64,000 nt of DNA, taken from contig NZ_CAKSNX010000003.1 in NCBI RefSeq assembly GCF_934476685.1, positions 62,001-126,000 of the forward strand, given 5' to 3'. The position numbers and the translations under genes were made by a program. The notes beneath the pieces are model-generated. The model was not told where the DNA came from, made no database searches, and worked only from the letters and a program-made list of their open reading frames with translations. The DNA comes from an uncultured Ruminococcus sp. (lineage in GTDB: Bacteria > Bacillota > Clostridia > Oscillospirales > Ruminococcaceae). Shown piece after piece: positions 17,141-26,930 of this stretch. How positions within the stretch are numbered: position 1 is the first letter of the stretch; the number at the start of each line of letters is the position of its first letter.

Positions 17141-18910
17141 TTACTTTGCTGCGAACTGTGAATTATAAAGTTCAGCATAAAATCCGTTCTTTGCCATAAG
17201 CTGAGCGTGGTCACCCTGCTCGATTATTTTTCCTGCCTTCATAACGATGATGTTGTCAGCTTCTTTGATAGTAGAAAGTCTGTGGGCGATGATAAAGCAG
17301 GTCCTGCCCTCCATCATCTTCGTGAACGCTCTCTGTACCAATATTTCCGTACGGGTATCTATTGATGAGGTAGCCTCGTCAAGGATAAGCATAGGCGGCA
17401 GAGAAAGCATTACTCTTGCTATACAGAGCAGCTGTTTCTGACCTGCGGAAATAGTGCTGAACTCATCTGATATGATCGTATCATATCCCTGCGGCAGACG
17501 CTTTATAAAGCCGTGGCAGTGCGCAGATTTTGCTGCGGCGATGATCTCTTCATCGGTAGCGTCAGGCTTGCCGTATGCGATATTCTCACGGATAGTGCCT
17601 GTTTTGAGCCATGTTTCCTGAAGAACCATACCGTACATCGAACGCATTGAACCCCTTGTGCAGTCCTTTATCGGCGTTCCGCTTATCTTTATCTCACCGC
17701 TGTCTGCGTCATAAAATCTCATAAGAAGATTTATCATCGTAGTTTTTCCGCAGCCTGTCGGTCCTACGATAGCTGTTCTTTCGCCCGGCTTAACATGGAG
17801 GTTAAAGTCCTCGATAAGCTTTACCTTATGGTTATAGCTGAAATAAACGTGGTCGATATCCACTGTTCCGTCAACGGTTTCAAGCTTAACTGCGTCAGCG
17901 CTGTCCGGTATCTCCTCAGTTTCCTCGATTATGTCAAAGACACGTCTTGCGGAGGCGAATGCGCTCTGAAGTTCTGTGATAACACCCGATATTTCGTTGA
18001 ACGGCTTTGTATACTGGTTCGCATAGGTGAGGAAGCAGGAAAGATTACCTACTGTAAATCCGCCTCCTGCGATTACTGAAAGCGCACCGATAATGCCGAC
18101 AGAAGTATAAACAAGTCCGTTTACAAATCTTGTGCATGGGTTTGTCAATGATGAGAAGAACACAGCCTTTACGCCAACGTCCTGCAGTTTGAGGTTGACT
18201 TCTTCAAATCTCTCCTCCGCCTCCTGCTCATAGCCGAAAGCGGCAACGGTTTTCTGATTGCCTGTCATTTCCTCAACAAGGCTGGTCATATCTCCTCTTG
18301 CAACCGACTGTATATGGAAGAGATCAAATGTGTTCTTAGCGATAAATCTTGCCACGAACAGAGAAAGCGGAGTAAGGATAACAACTATCAGCGAGATCTT
18401 GACGTTTATGGAGAGCATAAAACCAAGTGTACCGAAAATTGTACAAATTCCCGTAAAGAACTGAGCAAATCCCATAAGCAGACCGTCAGAGATCTGATCT
18501 ATATCTGTAATGATACGGCTGATTATATCGCCGTGAGGGTGTGAGTCGATATAGGAAAGCGGCAGCTTATTGAGCTTTGAATAAGCAAGGTTTCTTATAT
18601 CTCTTGTTACGTTGTAAGTTATTTTGTTTGTGCAAAGGGACATGAGCCACTGAGAAATGCCTGTTATCGCAACCATTATGCAGAGTTTTACAAGTATAGG
18701 CACAAGTCCGTCAAAATCTACTTTTCCTTTTTCGATAATAAGATCGACGCCCTGACCTGTAAGGATAGGCGCATAGAGTGTTGAAGCTACCGTTATAACT
18801 GCAAAGACCATTGACAGCACAAACAGCCACATATAAGGCTTTGCAAACTTCACTAATGTTTTAAGCACAGGCTTGCTCTGAGTATTCTGAGCGTTTTTTA
18901 TTTTAGCCAA
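17141..18910 (-). CDS. Heterodimeric ABC exporter subunit (catalytic nucleotide-binding half)
   Basis: A 589-residue type IV ABC half-transporter: six membrane segments in residues 1-320, then a nucleotide-binding domain with Walker A GPTGCGKTT near 385, Walker B MLILDEATS with catalytic Glu, and H-loop AHRLS with His. Its signature motif is ISAGQ instead of LSGGQ. The start is TTG at 18910 behind a strong AAAGGAGG, overlapping the end of the partner gene by 8 bp, so translation is coupled. The family exports drugs, lipids or peptides; the substrate is not visible. Confidence 0.93.
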   Translation of the reverse strand: MAKIKNAQNTQSKPVLKTLVKFAKPYMWLFVLSMVFAVITVASTLYAPILTGQGVDLIIEKGKVDFDGLVPILVKLCIMVAITGISQWLMSLCTNKITYNVTRDIRNLAYSKLNKLPLSYIDSHPHGDIISRIITDIDQISDGLLMGFAQFFTGICTIFGTLGFMLSINVKISLIVVILTPLSLFVARFIAKNTFDLFHIQSVARGDMTSLVEEMTGNQKTVAAFGYEQEAEERFEEVNLKLQDVGVKAVFFSSLTNPCTRFVNGLVYTSVGIIGALSVIAGGGFTVGNLSCFLTYANQYTKPFNEISGVITELQSAFASARRVFDIIEETEEIPDSADAVKLETVDGTVDIDHVYFSYNHKVKLIEDFNLHVKPGERTAIVGPTGCGKTTMINLLMRFYDADSGEIKISGTPIKDCTRGSMRSMYGMVLQETWLKTGTIRENIAYGKPDATDEEIIAAAKSAHCHGFIKRLPQGYDTIISDEFSTISAGQKQLLCIARVMLSLPPMLILDEATSSIDTRTEILVQRAFTKMMEGRTCFIIAHRLSTIKEADNIIVMKAGKIIEQGDHAQLMAKNGFYAELYNSQFAAK

Positions 18911-20642
18911 TGTCCTGCACCTCCTTTTCTGAAAGCTGCGACAGGCAAATTTCTTTATAGACCTCGCAGGACTTGTAAAGTTCTCTGTGAGTGCCTATGC
19001 CCGCTATCTTTCCGTCGTCCATAACGACGATCTTGTCAGCATTTTTGATAGACGATATTCTCTGCGAAACGATGAATACTGTCATACCCTGAGTCTTTTC
19101 CGCAATAGCTTTTCTGAGAGCTGCGTCTGTTGCAAGGTCGAGAGCTGAGGCTGAATCGTCCATTATGAGTATTTCAGGATTTCCTGCCAGCGCTCTTGCA
19201 ATAGTAAGTCTTTGACGCTGACCGCCCGAAAGGTTTTTACCGTCCTGAAGTATCATTTCATCAAGCTGTGAAGGCTTTTCCTTTACAAAGTCAGCCGCCT
19301 GCGCAATATCAAGCACACGCCAGATCTCTTCGTCCGAGGCGTTCTTGTCACGCCATTTCATATTATCTCTGATAGTACCCTTGAAAAGCACCGCCTTCTG
19401 AGGGACTATGCCTATCTTTCCTCTGAGCTGTTTCAGCGGATACTTTCTTACGTCAGTTCCGTCCACAAGCACGCTGCCCTTTGTACTGTCATAAAATCTT
19501 GGGATAAGATTGATAACGGAAGTTTTACCAGAACCTGTACCGCCGATTATGCCGACAGTTTCTCCTCTTTCAGCGGTAAAGGATATTCCCTCCAGCGCAT
19601 TTTCATCCGAGGACTGATATGAAAAATCAACGTTCTTAAACTCAACGCATGGTGCGCTTTCGTTCATTTCCACCTGAGTATTCCCCTCATCGGAGATAGA
19701 TGTCTTTATATCAAAAACATCGTTTATACGGCAGGCAGAAGCCTGCATCTTTGTTATGTTTGTAACGAGTATAGCCATTGCCAACAGGGCAAGAAGTATC
19801 TGATTCATATAATTGATAAGTGCGATGACCTCGCCCTGTGTGATAGAGCCGCCGAAAACAGCCTTTCCTCCGCACCATATGATCGCTGCGATAGCAAGGT
19901 TTACGATAACGTATGTCATCGGGTTCATAAGAGCGTTGATACGTCCTGCGTTTATCTGGAGCGCAGTAAGCTTGTCCGTGTTATCTCTGAAATTCTTTTC
20001 CTCATCGTCCTGACGGGAAAAAGCTCTTATAACTCTTGAACCTGTAAGAGTTTCGCTGGTCATAAGATTTGTGCGGTCAAGTGTTTTCTGTATGGTCTTG
20101 AAACGTGGTATGGTTATGCTCATTATCTTATAGATAACAAAAGCAAGGCACGGTGCAATAACAAGAAAGATCAGCGTAAGCTTTACCGATATTGTAAACG
20201 ACATGATTATCGAACCGATAACGATAAAAGGCGAACGCAGCAGCAATCGGAGAAGTATATTTACGCCCGACTGAGCGGTGTTTATATCCGCAGTCATTCT
20301 TGTAACGAGGGTGTGGCTGCCTGCTTTGTCTATTTCAGCATATGAAAGCGTATTTATATGCTTGAACAGATCACGTCTGAGGGCAGTTCCGAAACCGAGG
20401 GACGCTTTCGCCGCAAAGAACTGTGCCGTCAGCGAGCAGCTTAATCCCAGCACTCCCAGCAGGACCATTACTCCGCCCATTTTCCATATATAGGTCTTTT
20501 CGCCGTTCTTTATGCCTATGTCGATTATGTTCGCCATGACGATAGGCACAGCAAGCTCAAAGCAAGCCTCGATAAGCTTGAAAAGCGGACCTATGATACT
20601 TTCCTTCTTGTAATTTTTCAGATACCTGAAAAGCTTAAACAT
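18903..20642 (-). CDS. Heterodimeric ABC exporter subunit (degenerate nucleotide-binding half)
   Basis: A 579-residue half-transporter with six membrane segments and a nucleotide-binding domain. Walker A GGTGSGKTS and signature LSGGQRQR are canonical, but Walker B reads ILIMDDSAS with Asp in place of the catalytic Glu, and the H-loop reads VSQRIS with Gln in place of His. This is the pattern of the degenerate half of heterodimeric exporters such as BmrCD or TM287/288. ATG 20642 is preferred over ATG 20648 because GGAAG lies seven bases before it. The gene is first in the pair. Confidence 0.93.
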   Translation of the reverse strand: MFKLFRYLKNYKKESIIGPLFKLIEACFELAVPIVMANIIDIGIKNGEKTYIWKMGGVMVLLGVLGLSCSLTAQFFAAKASLGFGTALRRDLFKHINTLSYAEIDKAGSHTLVTRMTADINTAQSGVNILLRLLLRSPFIVIGSIIMSFTISVKLTLIFLVIAPCLAFVIYKIMSITIPRFKTIQKTLDRTNLMTSETLTGSRVIRAFSRQDDEEKNFRDNTDKLTALQINAGRINALMNPMTYVIVNLAIAAIIWCGGKAVFGGSITQGEVIALINYMNQILLALLAMAILVTNITKMQASACRINDVFDIKTSISDEGNTQVEMNESAPCVEFKNVDFSYQSSDENALEGISFTAERGETVGIIGGTGSGKTSVINLIPRFYDSTKGSVLVDGTDVRKYPLKQLRGKIGIVPQKAVLFKGTIRDNMKWRDKNASDEEIWRVLDIAQAADFVKEKPSQLDEMILQDGKNLSGGQRQRLTIARALAGNPEILIMDDSASALDLATDAALRKAIAEKTQGMTVFIVSQRISSIKNADKIVVMDDGKIAGIGTHRELYKSCEVYKEICLSQLSEKEVQDIG

Positions 20643-20749
20643 ACACATACTTCCTTTTCGATTTTACAAATAAAAATACTTATAAATACATAGCTATTTT
20701 TTATTTTATCATTTTTTGCATTAGTTTTCTTGTCCAAACAATTAATATA

Positions 20750-20790
20750 CATAAAATAAAAAGCGAACGGCTCATATAAAACCGTTCGCT
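20750..20790 (-). terminator. Terminator after polyphosphate kinase
   Basis: AGCGAACGG (20762-20770) pairs with CCGTTCGCT (20782-20790); in the minus-strand transcript the stem ends in TTTTTATTTT. Confidence 0.88.
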
Positions 20791-20830
20791 GTGATAAATA
20801 TTATCTTCGTTTTAAATTTTCTTAAAAGCT

Positions 20831-23038
20831 TTAGCCTTTCTCACCTTTACTTTTGCGCCTGAACAAACCGATGAACCTTGACCACAAGCTTTTTTTTTTA
20901 ACGGGAGCGTCTGCCCCTTTATCAGCGTCAGCTGTCTTTTCCGCAGCTGTGCTTTCCTGCTTTTCATTTTTCGCAGGCTTAGACTGTGCTATTGGTGCGT
21001 TTGCGTAAGCCTCAGCAAAAAGACGTTTCTGAGCGTCTATCTCCACACCCTCAGGCTGCTGCTTGATATAAGTTCCGTCCGGCTGCTGCACTCTTGCTTT
21101 TACGTTGTCTGTCATCTGAGTTTCAAAAAGGTCGAGTATACGCTTTTTGATATCCTCATCAAACACAGGTGCTGCCACCTCGACACGTCTTGTGGTATTT
21201 CTTGTCATATAGTCGGCAGATGAGATATAAACGCTTTTTCTCACACCCTCGCCGAAAATATAGATTCTTGCGTGTTCAAGATATCTTCCTACGATAGAGC
21301 GAATCGTTACATTTTCCGTAACGCCCTCAACTCCAGCCACAAGACAGGAAATTCCTCTGATGACCATTTCCACCTTAACACCGGCCTGTGAACACTCGAT
21401 GATCTTGTCGATAAGCACCTTATCGGTGAGAGAATTCAGCTTTGCGCCAACATATCCCTCGCCGCCTGCTTTCGCAATGGCTATCTCCTTATCCATCATT
21501 TCAATGACCCTGTTTTGCAGGCAATGCGGTGCAACTAATAGCAGCTTGCTGTTTTCCACAAGCTCGCCCATGGAAAGAGTTCTGAAAACCTCCTGTGCAT
21601 CGTCGGCTATCTCCTTATTCGATGTCATAAGGCAGAGGTCGGTATAAAGTCCTGCGGTCTTTTCGTTGTAGTTACCCGTACCTATCTGAACGGTATACTT
21701 TACACCGCTTTCTGTTTTTCTCGTGATAAGGCAAAGCTTTGAATGAACTTTGAGTCCCTGCGGACCGTACATTACACGGCAGCCGGATTCTTCAAGCTGC
21801 TTTGACCAGCCGATATTGTTCTCTTCATCAAATCTTGCACGAAGTTCTACCAGCACAACGACTTCCTTGCCGTTTTCGGCAGCTGCGCAAAGTGCTTTGA
21901 CTACCTTTGAATTTTTAGCCACACGGTACAGCGTCATTTTTATCGAAACAACGCTTTCGTCCTTTGCAGCCTCGTTCAAAAGTCTTATGAACGGCTGTAT
22001 GGATTCATATGGGTATGAAAGGAATATATCCTTTTTATCTATCTGATCTATCATAGGCAGACTATCGTCCACCATTCTCGAACGCTGAGGTTCTTGTGGT
22101 GTAAAGAACAGATTTTTCTTGTCCTTTGCCTTGTCGAACACTGAGAATACATAAGAGAAGTCCAGCGGCGCTTTCTCAACAAAGACCTGCTTATGCGAAA
22201 GATCAAGTCTGTCGCAAAGCTCTTTCAGCATATGATCCGATATCTGCTTTGAAAGCTGCATTCTTACAGGGCAGAGTCTTTTTCTCTTATTGATAAGCAC
22301 AGACATATTCTGTCTGAAATCAAGTTCGTTGTCAAAGCCCTCGTCAACATCTATATCCGCATTTCTTGTGATGCGCATAAGCGCTTTTTCTTCTATTTTG
22401 TACCCCTCAAATGCCTTGTCGGCAAAATGAGATATAACGTCCTCCGCCAGCACAAAGCTTATCACTCCGTCATCATTTTCAGGCAGGAATATAACACGCT
22501 TGAACTTTTCGCTGCAGCTTATAAGTCCCAGTGTTACACCCGATTTTGAGGACAGCCTTGCCACAGTATAAATACTCTTGTTGGGCAGGAACGGGAACGG
22601 GTGACGCTTGTCTATGATAAGTGCGCTCAAAAACGGCTTTATCTCATAGGCATAGTAAGCCTCAAGGAACTCATGCTGTTCTTTTGAAAGTGATTTTACC
22701 GAGCGGTAGTATATCCCATCATTCTCCAGTGCCTTTGATATAGTCTTAAAGCTTTCGTCCTTGACGGAAATAAGCTCTCTCACCCTTGCATATATAGCCG
22801 CAAGCTGTTCCGACGGACGCATCTGGGATTTATTATCCTTATGCGAATCGTCCACCAGTGAAGCGTCATAAAGCGAACCCACACGCACCATAAAAAACTC
22901 ATCGAGATTGCTTGCGTAGATAGACTGGAAAAGCAGTCTTTCAAGGAGCGGTACGCTTTCGTCACGAGCCTCCTCCAGCACTCTTTCATTAAATTTTAGC
23001 CATGACAATTCTCTGTTGTCATAAACCTTGTTTTTCAT
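20831..23038 (-). CDS. ppk1: Polyphosphate kinase 1 with extra basic C-terminal tail
   Basis: The enzyme polymerises the terminal phosphate of ATP into polyphosphate, reversibly. In the 735-residue product the N-terminal domain begins NRELSWLKFNERVLEEA. The two catalytic histidines lie in VHSKLCLI and YLEHARIYIFGEG; LRARFDEENNI and SADYMTRN are further family motifs. About 50-60 residues after the usual end form a Lys/Ala/Glu-rich low-complexity stretch and a final basic, aromatic helix (KKKSLWSRFIGLFRRKSK). ATG 23038 follows AAAGGAG; the 26 extra residues from an ATG at 23116 are not family-like. Confidence 0.95.
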   Translation of the reverse strand: MKNKVYDNRELSWLKFNERVLEEARDESVPLLERLLFQSIYASNLDEFFMVRVGSLYDASLVDDSHKDNKSQMRPSEQLAAIYARVRELISVKDESFKTISKALENDGIYYRSVKSLSKEQHEFLEAYYAYEIKPFLSALIIDKRHPFPFLPNKSIYTVARLSSKSGVTLGLISCSEKFKRVIFLPENDDGVISFVLAEDVISHFADKAFEGYKIEEKALMRITRNADIDVDEGFDNELDFRQNMSVLINKRKRLCPVRMQLSKQISDHMLKELCDRLDLSHKQVFVEKAPLDFSYVFSVFDKAKDKKNLFFTPQEPQRSRMVDDSLPMIDQIDKKDIFLSYPYESIQPFIRLLNEAAKDESVVSIKMTLYRVAKNSKVVKALCAAAENGKEVVVLVELRARFDEENNIGWSKQLEESGCRVMYGPQGLKVHSKLCLITRKTESGVKYTVQIGTGNYNEKTAGLYTDLCLMTSNKEIADDAQEVFRTLSMGELVENSKLLLVAPHCLQNRVIEMMDKEIAIAKAGGEGYVGAKLNSLTDKVLIDKIIECSQAGVKVEMVIRGISCLVAGVEGVTENVTIRSIVGRYLEHARIYIFGEGVRKSVYISSADYMTRNTTRRVEVAAPVFDEDIKKRILDLFETQMTDNVKARVQQPDGTYIKQQPEGVEIDAQKRLFAEAYANAPIAQSKPAKNEKQESTAAEKTADADKGADAPVKKKSLWSRFIGLFRRKSKGEKG

Positions 23039-23131
23039 GGCAGTTTTCTCCTTTATTTTGTGTTTTTCTAACTTTTCCTCATAAAAAATGCCGTAAATAT
23101 GAAAATATAAAGACATTATTAATTTATACTA

Positions 23132-23160
23132 ATTATATAGTATTTATGTCGGATTGTCAA
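23132..23160 (-). promoter_or_regulatory. Promoter of ppk1
   Basis: Minus-strand TTGACA and TATAAT with a 17-bp spacer, leaving a leader of about 90 nt before ATG 23038. No Pho box was recognised. Confidence 0.75.
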
Positions 23161-23217
23161 TAAAACAGCTGTAAAAACTTCGTAATTATCGTATATTATA
23201 TTTTACATTCTTTTTAT

Positions 23218-24738
23218 TCATTCTTCCCAGTCGAGGGAGCGGCTGACAGCCTTTTTCCAGCCGTTTATAAGCTTTTCACGCTTTGCGTTATCCATATCGG
23301 AAATAAATTCACGGAAGCCTTTTGATACTCCGTTGAGTTCTTCACGGCTCTTCCACATTCCGCAGTAAAGTCCTGCAAGAAAAGCTGCGCCCATGGCGGT
23401 CGATTCCACATTTTCAGGCCGTATAAGACTTCTGCCGAGGATATTCGCCTGAAATTCCATAAGGAAATCGTTCTGTGACGCTCCGCCGTCTACCTTTATA
23501 AGATTAAGCGAATCGGTATCCTCCTCCATGACCTTGATAACGTCAGCGGTCTGATATGCCACAGCCTCCAGTGCCGCACGGACGATATGCGCTTTAGACG
23601 CACCTCTCGTCAGACCGAACAGCGCTCCCCTTGCGGCGGTGTTCCAATAAGGCGTTCCAAGTCCAACAAAGGCAGGCACAAAATATACTCCTGCCGTATC
23701 GGGAACGCTCCTTGCAAGAGCCTCCGTTTCGGCGGCGGTCTTTATGATACCAAGCTCATCTCTAAGCCATTTTACAACTGCGCCCGACACGAAAACAGAG
23801 CCTTCGAGGGCATATGTGACCTTTCCGTCTATGCCCCACGCAATAGTGGTCAGAAGTCCATGCTTGCTCTGAACAGGCTTTTCACCTGTGTTCATAAGCA
23901 GAAATCCGCCTGTGCCGTAGGTGTTCTTTACATCGCCTTTGAGGAAACAGCATTGACCGAACAACGCTGCCTGCTGATCTCCTGCACAACCGCATATCGG
24001 TATCTCCGCACCGAAAAAGCTTTTATCAGTTACACCAAAATCTCCAGACGAATTTCTGACCTGCGGCAGGACCGACTGCGGTATACCGAGCAGACCTAGT
24101 ATCTCCCTATCCCATTCGAGAGTATGGATATTGAACAGCATGGTTCTTGACGCATTGGAATAGTCCGTTGCGTGTACCTTTCCGCCTGTCAGCCGCCATA
24201 TGAGCCATGTATCTACCGTTCCGAACAGCAGCTCTCCCCTTTCAGCCTTTTCCCTTGCTTCGGGGACATTATCAAGTATCCACCTTATTTTTGTTGCGGA
24301 AAAGTAAGGGTCGATGAGCAGTCCTGTCTTACTCTGAAAGAATTTTGAAAGTCCCTGCTCTTCAAGTCTGCGGCAGTAGTCGGCGGTACGTCTGCACTGC
24401 CACACGACAGCGTTGTAAACAGGCTTTCCCGTGTTCTTATCCCACATTATAACAGTTTCACGCTGATTTGCTATGCCTATGGCGGCAATTTCGGACACAC
24501 TGCCGCCTAATTTCTCTATGTATTCGATACATTCCTTTGCCGACTGGAGCTGAGATGAAAATATCTGTTCGGGGTCATGCTCCACCCAGCCGCCTTTGGG
24601 GAATATCTGAGGATATTCTTTCTGCGCAGAGCATATTTTTGTGCCGCTGCGGTCAAATATTACCGCTCTTGAAGAAGTTGTTCCCTGATCCAGTGAAAGA
24701 ATGTATTTTTTGTCTTTTGAAATTTTTCCATTTACCAT
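23218..24738 (-). CDS. glpK: Glycerol kinase
   Basis: A FGGY-family kinase of 506 residues that makes glycerol 3-phosphate from glycerol and ATP. Motifs: SLDQGTTSSRA near residue 16, the substrate region GWVEHDPEQIF near 50, CGCAGDQQAALFGQ near 250 and the C-terminal KVDGGASQNDFLMEFQANIL. No glpF or glpO lies alongside; the gene is alone on its transcript. ATG 24738 is used (AAAGG lies six bases before); a TTG at 24762 would add eight residues without an SD. Its promoter overlaps that of the divergent acetyltransferase gene. Confidence 0.95.
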   Translation of the reverse strand: MVNGKISKDKKYILSLDQGTTSSRAVIFDRSGTKICSAQKEYPQIFPKGGWVEHDPEQIFSSQLQSAKECIEYIEKLGGSVSEIAAIGIANQRETVIMWDKNTGKPVYNAVVWQCRRTADYCRRLEEQGLSKFFQSKTGLLIDPYFSATKIRWILDNVPEAREKAERGELLFGTVDTWLIWRLTGGKVHATDYSNASRTMLFNIHTLEWDREILGLLGIPQSVLPQVRNSSGDFGVTDKSFFGAEIPICGCAGDQQAALFGQCCFLKGDVKNTYGTGGFLLMNTGEKPVQSKHGLLTTIAWGIDGKVTYALEGSVFVSGAVVKWLRDELGIIKTAAETEALARSVPDTAGVYFVPAFVGLGTPYWNTAARGALFGLTRGASKAHIVRAALEAVAYQTADVIKVMEEDTDSLNLIKVDGGASQNDFLMEFQANILGRSLIRPENVESTAMGAAFLAGLYCGMWKSREELNGVSKGFREFISDMDNAKREKLINGWKKAVSRSLDWEE

Positions 24739-24789
24739 ATATGCCTTTTGACCTCCCTGCAAATTATTATCGTTCTGAAACCTAACATT

Positions 24790-24818
24790 ATAATACTACT
24801 AAAATTTGCTCTTGTCAA
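24790..24818 (-). promoter_or_regulatory. Promoter of glpK, sharing its -35 with the divergent promoter
   Basis: Minus-strand TTGACA (24813-24818) and TATTAT (24790-24795), 17-bp spacer. Its -35 box overlaps the plus-strand -35 box at 24812-24817 by five bases. Confidence 0.65.
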
Positions 24819-24840
24819 ATACTATTTTTTGTGATATACT
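24812..24840 (+). promoter_or_regulatory. Promoter of the GNAT gene, overlapping the glpK promoter
   Basis: TTGTCA (24812-24817) and TATACT (24835-24840), 17-bp spacer; the GTG start is 20 bp after the -10 box. RNA polymerase cannot occupy both this promoter and the glpK one at once. Confidence 0.65.
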
Positions 24841-24860
24841 AACATAAGCGAGGTGAGAAT

Positions 24861-25490
24861 GTGGAAGATATTGAGTACTACTACCATCATTTCCCCAGAC
24901 TTGAAACTGAAAGGCTTATTCTTCGCAAGCTGACGGCTTACGATGTGCATGATATAAAAAAATACTCGGCTGATGACAGGCTCTACACCTATTGGGGCAG
25001 GCGTATGAGCTATAAGGAGCGTGACCCGTCGGAAATGTTCCGAACGGTGCGTAAGGACAAGCAGCCCGACTGCATACGCTGGGGCATCGAGGTCAAAAGC
25101 ACCCACGAGATAATCGGAGAAATAAACCTTTTCAATATCCAGAACAGCCGAATGGGGGAAATCGGCTACCGTATCGCTTTCGGCAGGCAGGGCAGAGGCT
25201 ACTGCTCCGAGGGAGTTAAAAGGATAATAAAATTCTGCTTTGAAGATACATCTCTCCAGCGGCTGGAGCTGAGGGCGATGTCTGCAAACGAGGCATCGAA
25301 CAGGGTCGCTGTCAAATGCGGCTTTATAAAAGAGGGTACGATAAGGCAGGGTAAATTTGTACATATGTATGCAAATTATAATCTCTACGGTCTGCTGAGG
25401 TCGGATCTTTATCCGAATGAAGAGCCGCAGGATACAAAAGATCTATACAAGTCCAAAAAAGTGTACATTTTACAAGGCAAGCAGTTCTGA
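24861..25490 (+). CDS. GNAT acetyltransferase (RimJ/RimL-like)
   Basis: A 209-residue N-acetyltransferase. The start FPRLETERLILRKLTAYDV is typical of the RimJ/RimL group. The acetyl-CoA loop appears as GRQGRGYCSEGVKRI near 113-127, followed by ANEASNRVAVKCGF near 150, the late GNAT motif. The start is GTG behind GAGGTGA. The C-terminal 35 residues, rich in Lys, are an unusual extension. It is followed by radA after 31 bp and may be cotranscribed. The substrate (protein N-terminus or small amine) is unknown. Confidence 0.88.
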   Translation: MEDIEYYYHHFPRLETERLILRKLTAYDVHDIKKYSADDRLYTYWGRRMSYKERDPSEMFRTVRKDKQPDCIRWGIEVKSTHEIIGEINLFNIQNSRMGEIGYRIAFGRQGRGYCSEGVKRIIKFCFEDTSLQRLELRAMSANEASNRVAVKCGFIKEGTIRQGKFVHMYANYNLYGLLRSDLYPNEEPQDTKDLYKSKKVYILQGKQF

Positions 25491-25521
25491 CTGAAGGTAA
25501 GCTAAGGAGCTAAACAGATTT

Positions 25522-26889
25522 ATGGCAAAGGTAAAAACTTCATATGTATGCGCAAACTGCGGATACGAAACAAGCAAATGGAACGGAAAATGTCCCAACT
25601 GCGGCGAATGGAACACCCTTGAGGAGGTAGAAGTCGCAGTAAAAAGCGCCTCAAAGGCTCGTGCAGGGACGATAAAAGATATATCGGACAACATAGTCAA
25701 TGTCTGTTCCGTTGACGCAAGTTACAATGAGATAAGATATGCGACAGGGTTAAAGGAGCTTGACAGAGTTCTCGGCGGAGGACTTGTCAAAGGCTCGCTG
25801 GTGCTTCTCGGCGGTGAACCGGGCATAGGAAAATCAACTATGCTGCTCCAGATATGCCAGAGCATGGGTGACGACCATACAATATTATATGTATCGGGAG
25901 AGGAATCCATAAGGCAGATAAAGCTCCGTGCGGACAGGCTTGGCGTAAACAGCGAAAATCTCTATCTTCTTGCAGAAAATGACTGCGAAAAGATATGCGC
26001 CGCCATTGTAAAGGAAAAGCCTGAGATAGTCATAATCGACTCGATACAGACAATGAGCATTTCAGAGATAAGCTCTGCGCAGGGTTCTATCACGCAGGTG
26101 AGAGAATGTACTAACCTGTTTATGCACACGGCAAAATCTGAGGAAGTGCCTATGTTCATCGTAGGTCACGTCAACAAGGACGGCGCTATCGCAGGTCCAA
26201 AGGTAATGGAACATATTGTGGACTGCGTACTTTATTTTGAGGGACAGCGAAATCTCAGCTACCGTATTTTAAGGGCGGTCAAAAACAGATTCGGCTCGAC
26301 CAATGAGATAGGCGTTTTTGAAATGGCTGATTCGGGACTTATGGAGGTGGAAAACCCCTCGATGATGATGCTTGAAGGCAGACCGACAAACGTTTCGGGA
26401 ACCTGCGTTGCCTGCATAATGGAGGGTTCACGTCCTATCATGGCGGAGGTTCAGGCGCTGGTTTCAAAAAGCAGCTTTTCTGCCCCACGACGCACCGCCA
26501 CAGGCATAGATTATTACAGAATGGCGATAATCATTGCAGTACTTGAAAAACGGCTTGGATATTTCTTCGGCGGACTTGACGTTTACATAAATATCGTAGG
26601 CGGATTGAAGCTAGACGATACTGCGGCGGATCTTTCCGTTGCGCTCGCACTGTTTTCAAGTCTTACGGATAAGGTAGTCAGCGACAAGACCATTGCTTTC
26701 GGAGAGATAGGTCTTGGCGGCGAACTGCGCACTATCTCACACGCTGAACAGCGTATCGCCGAGGCGGAAAGAATGGGATTTGAAAAATGCATCCTCCCCG
26801 CCCACGCTCTGAAAGCTATTGATGTAAACAGATATAACATTAAAATAGTAGGCGTAAGGTCAATAAAAGACGCTTTTAAGGAAATATAG
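25522..26889 (+). CDS. radA: DNA repair protein RadA
   Basis: The RecA-like helicase that extends D-loops in recombination, 455 residues. N-terminal zinc finger CANCGY...CPNCGEW at residues 10-30; Walker A GEPGIGKST near 95; the RadA-specific KNRFG motif near 253; and a C-terminal Lon-protease-like domain (about 280-455). The catalytic protease residues are not expected in RadA. ATG follows AAGGAG at 12 bp. No downstream terminator was found before the rplU promoter. Confidence 0.97.
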   Translation: MAKVKTSYVCANCGYETSKWNGKCPNCGEWNTLEEVEVAVKSASKARAGTIKDISDNIVNVCSVDASYNEIRYATGLKELDRVLGGGLVKGSLVLLGGEPGIGKSTMLLQICQSMGDDHTILYVSGEESIRQIKLRADRLGVNSENLYLLAENDCEKICAAIVKEKPEIVIIDSIQTMSISEISSAQGSITQVRECTNLFMHTAKSEEVPMFIVGHVNKDGAIAGPKVMEHIVDCVLYFEGQRNLSYRILRAVKNRFGSTNEIGVFEMADSGLMEVENPSMMMLEGRPTNVSGTCVACIMEGSRPIMAEVQALVSKSSFSAPRRTATGIDYYRMAIIIAVLEKRLGYFFGGLDVYINIVGGLKLDDTAADLSVALALFSSLTDKVVSDKTIAFGEIGLGGELRTISHAEQRIAEAERMGFEKCILPAHALKAIDVNRYNIKIVGVRSIKDAFKEI

Positions 26890-26930
26890 CATAAATAAAT
26901 GTAAAACTTTTGTGAACTTTGTTGGTATTC

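Noticed and set aside
24822..25364. 180-codon minus-strand frame opposite the GNAT gene
   Set aside because: It would start inside the acetyltransferase and run through the shared promoter; no motif is seen.
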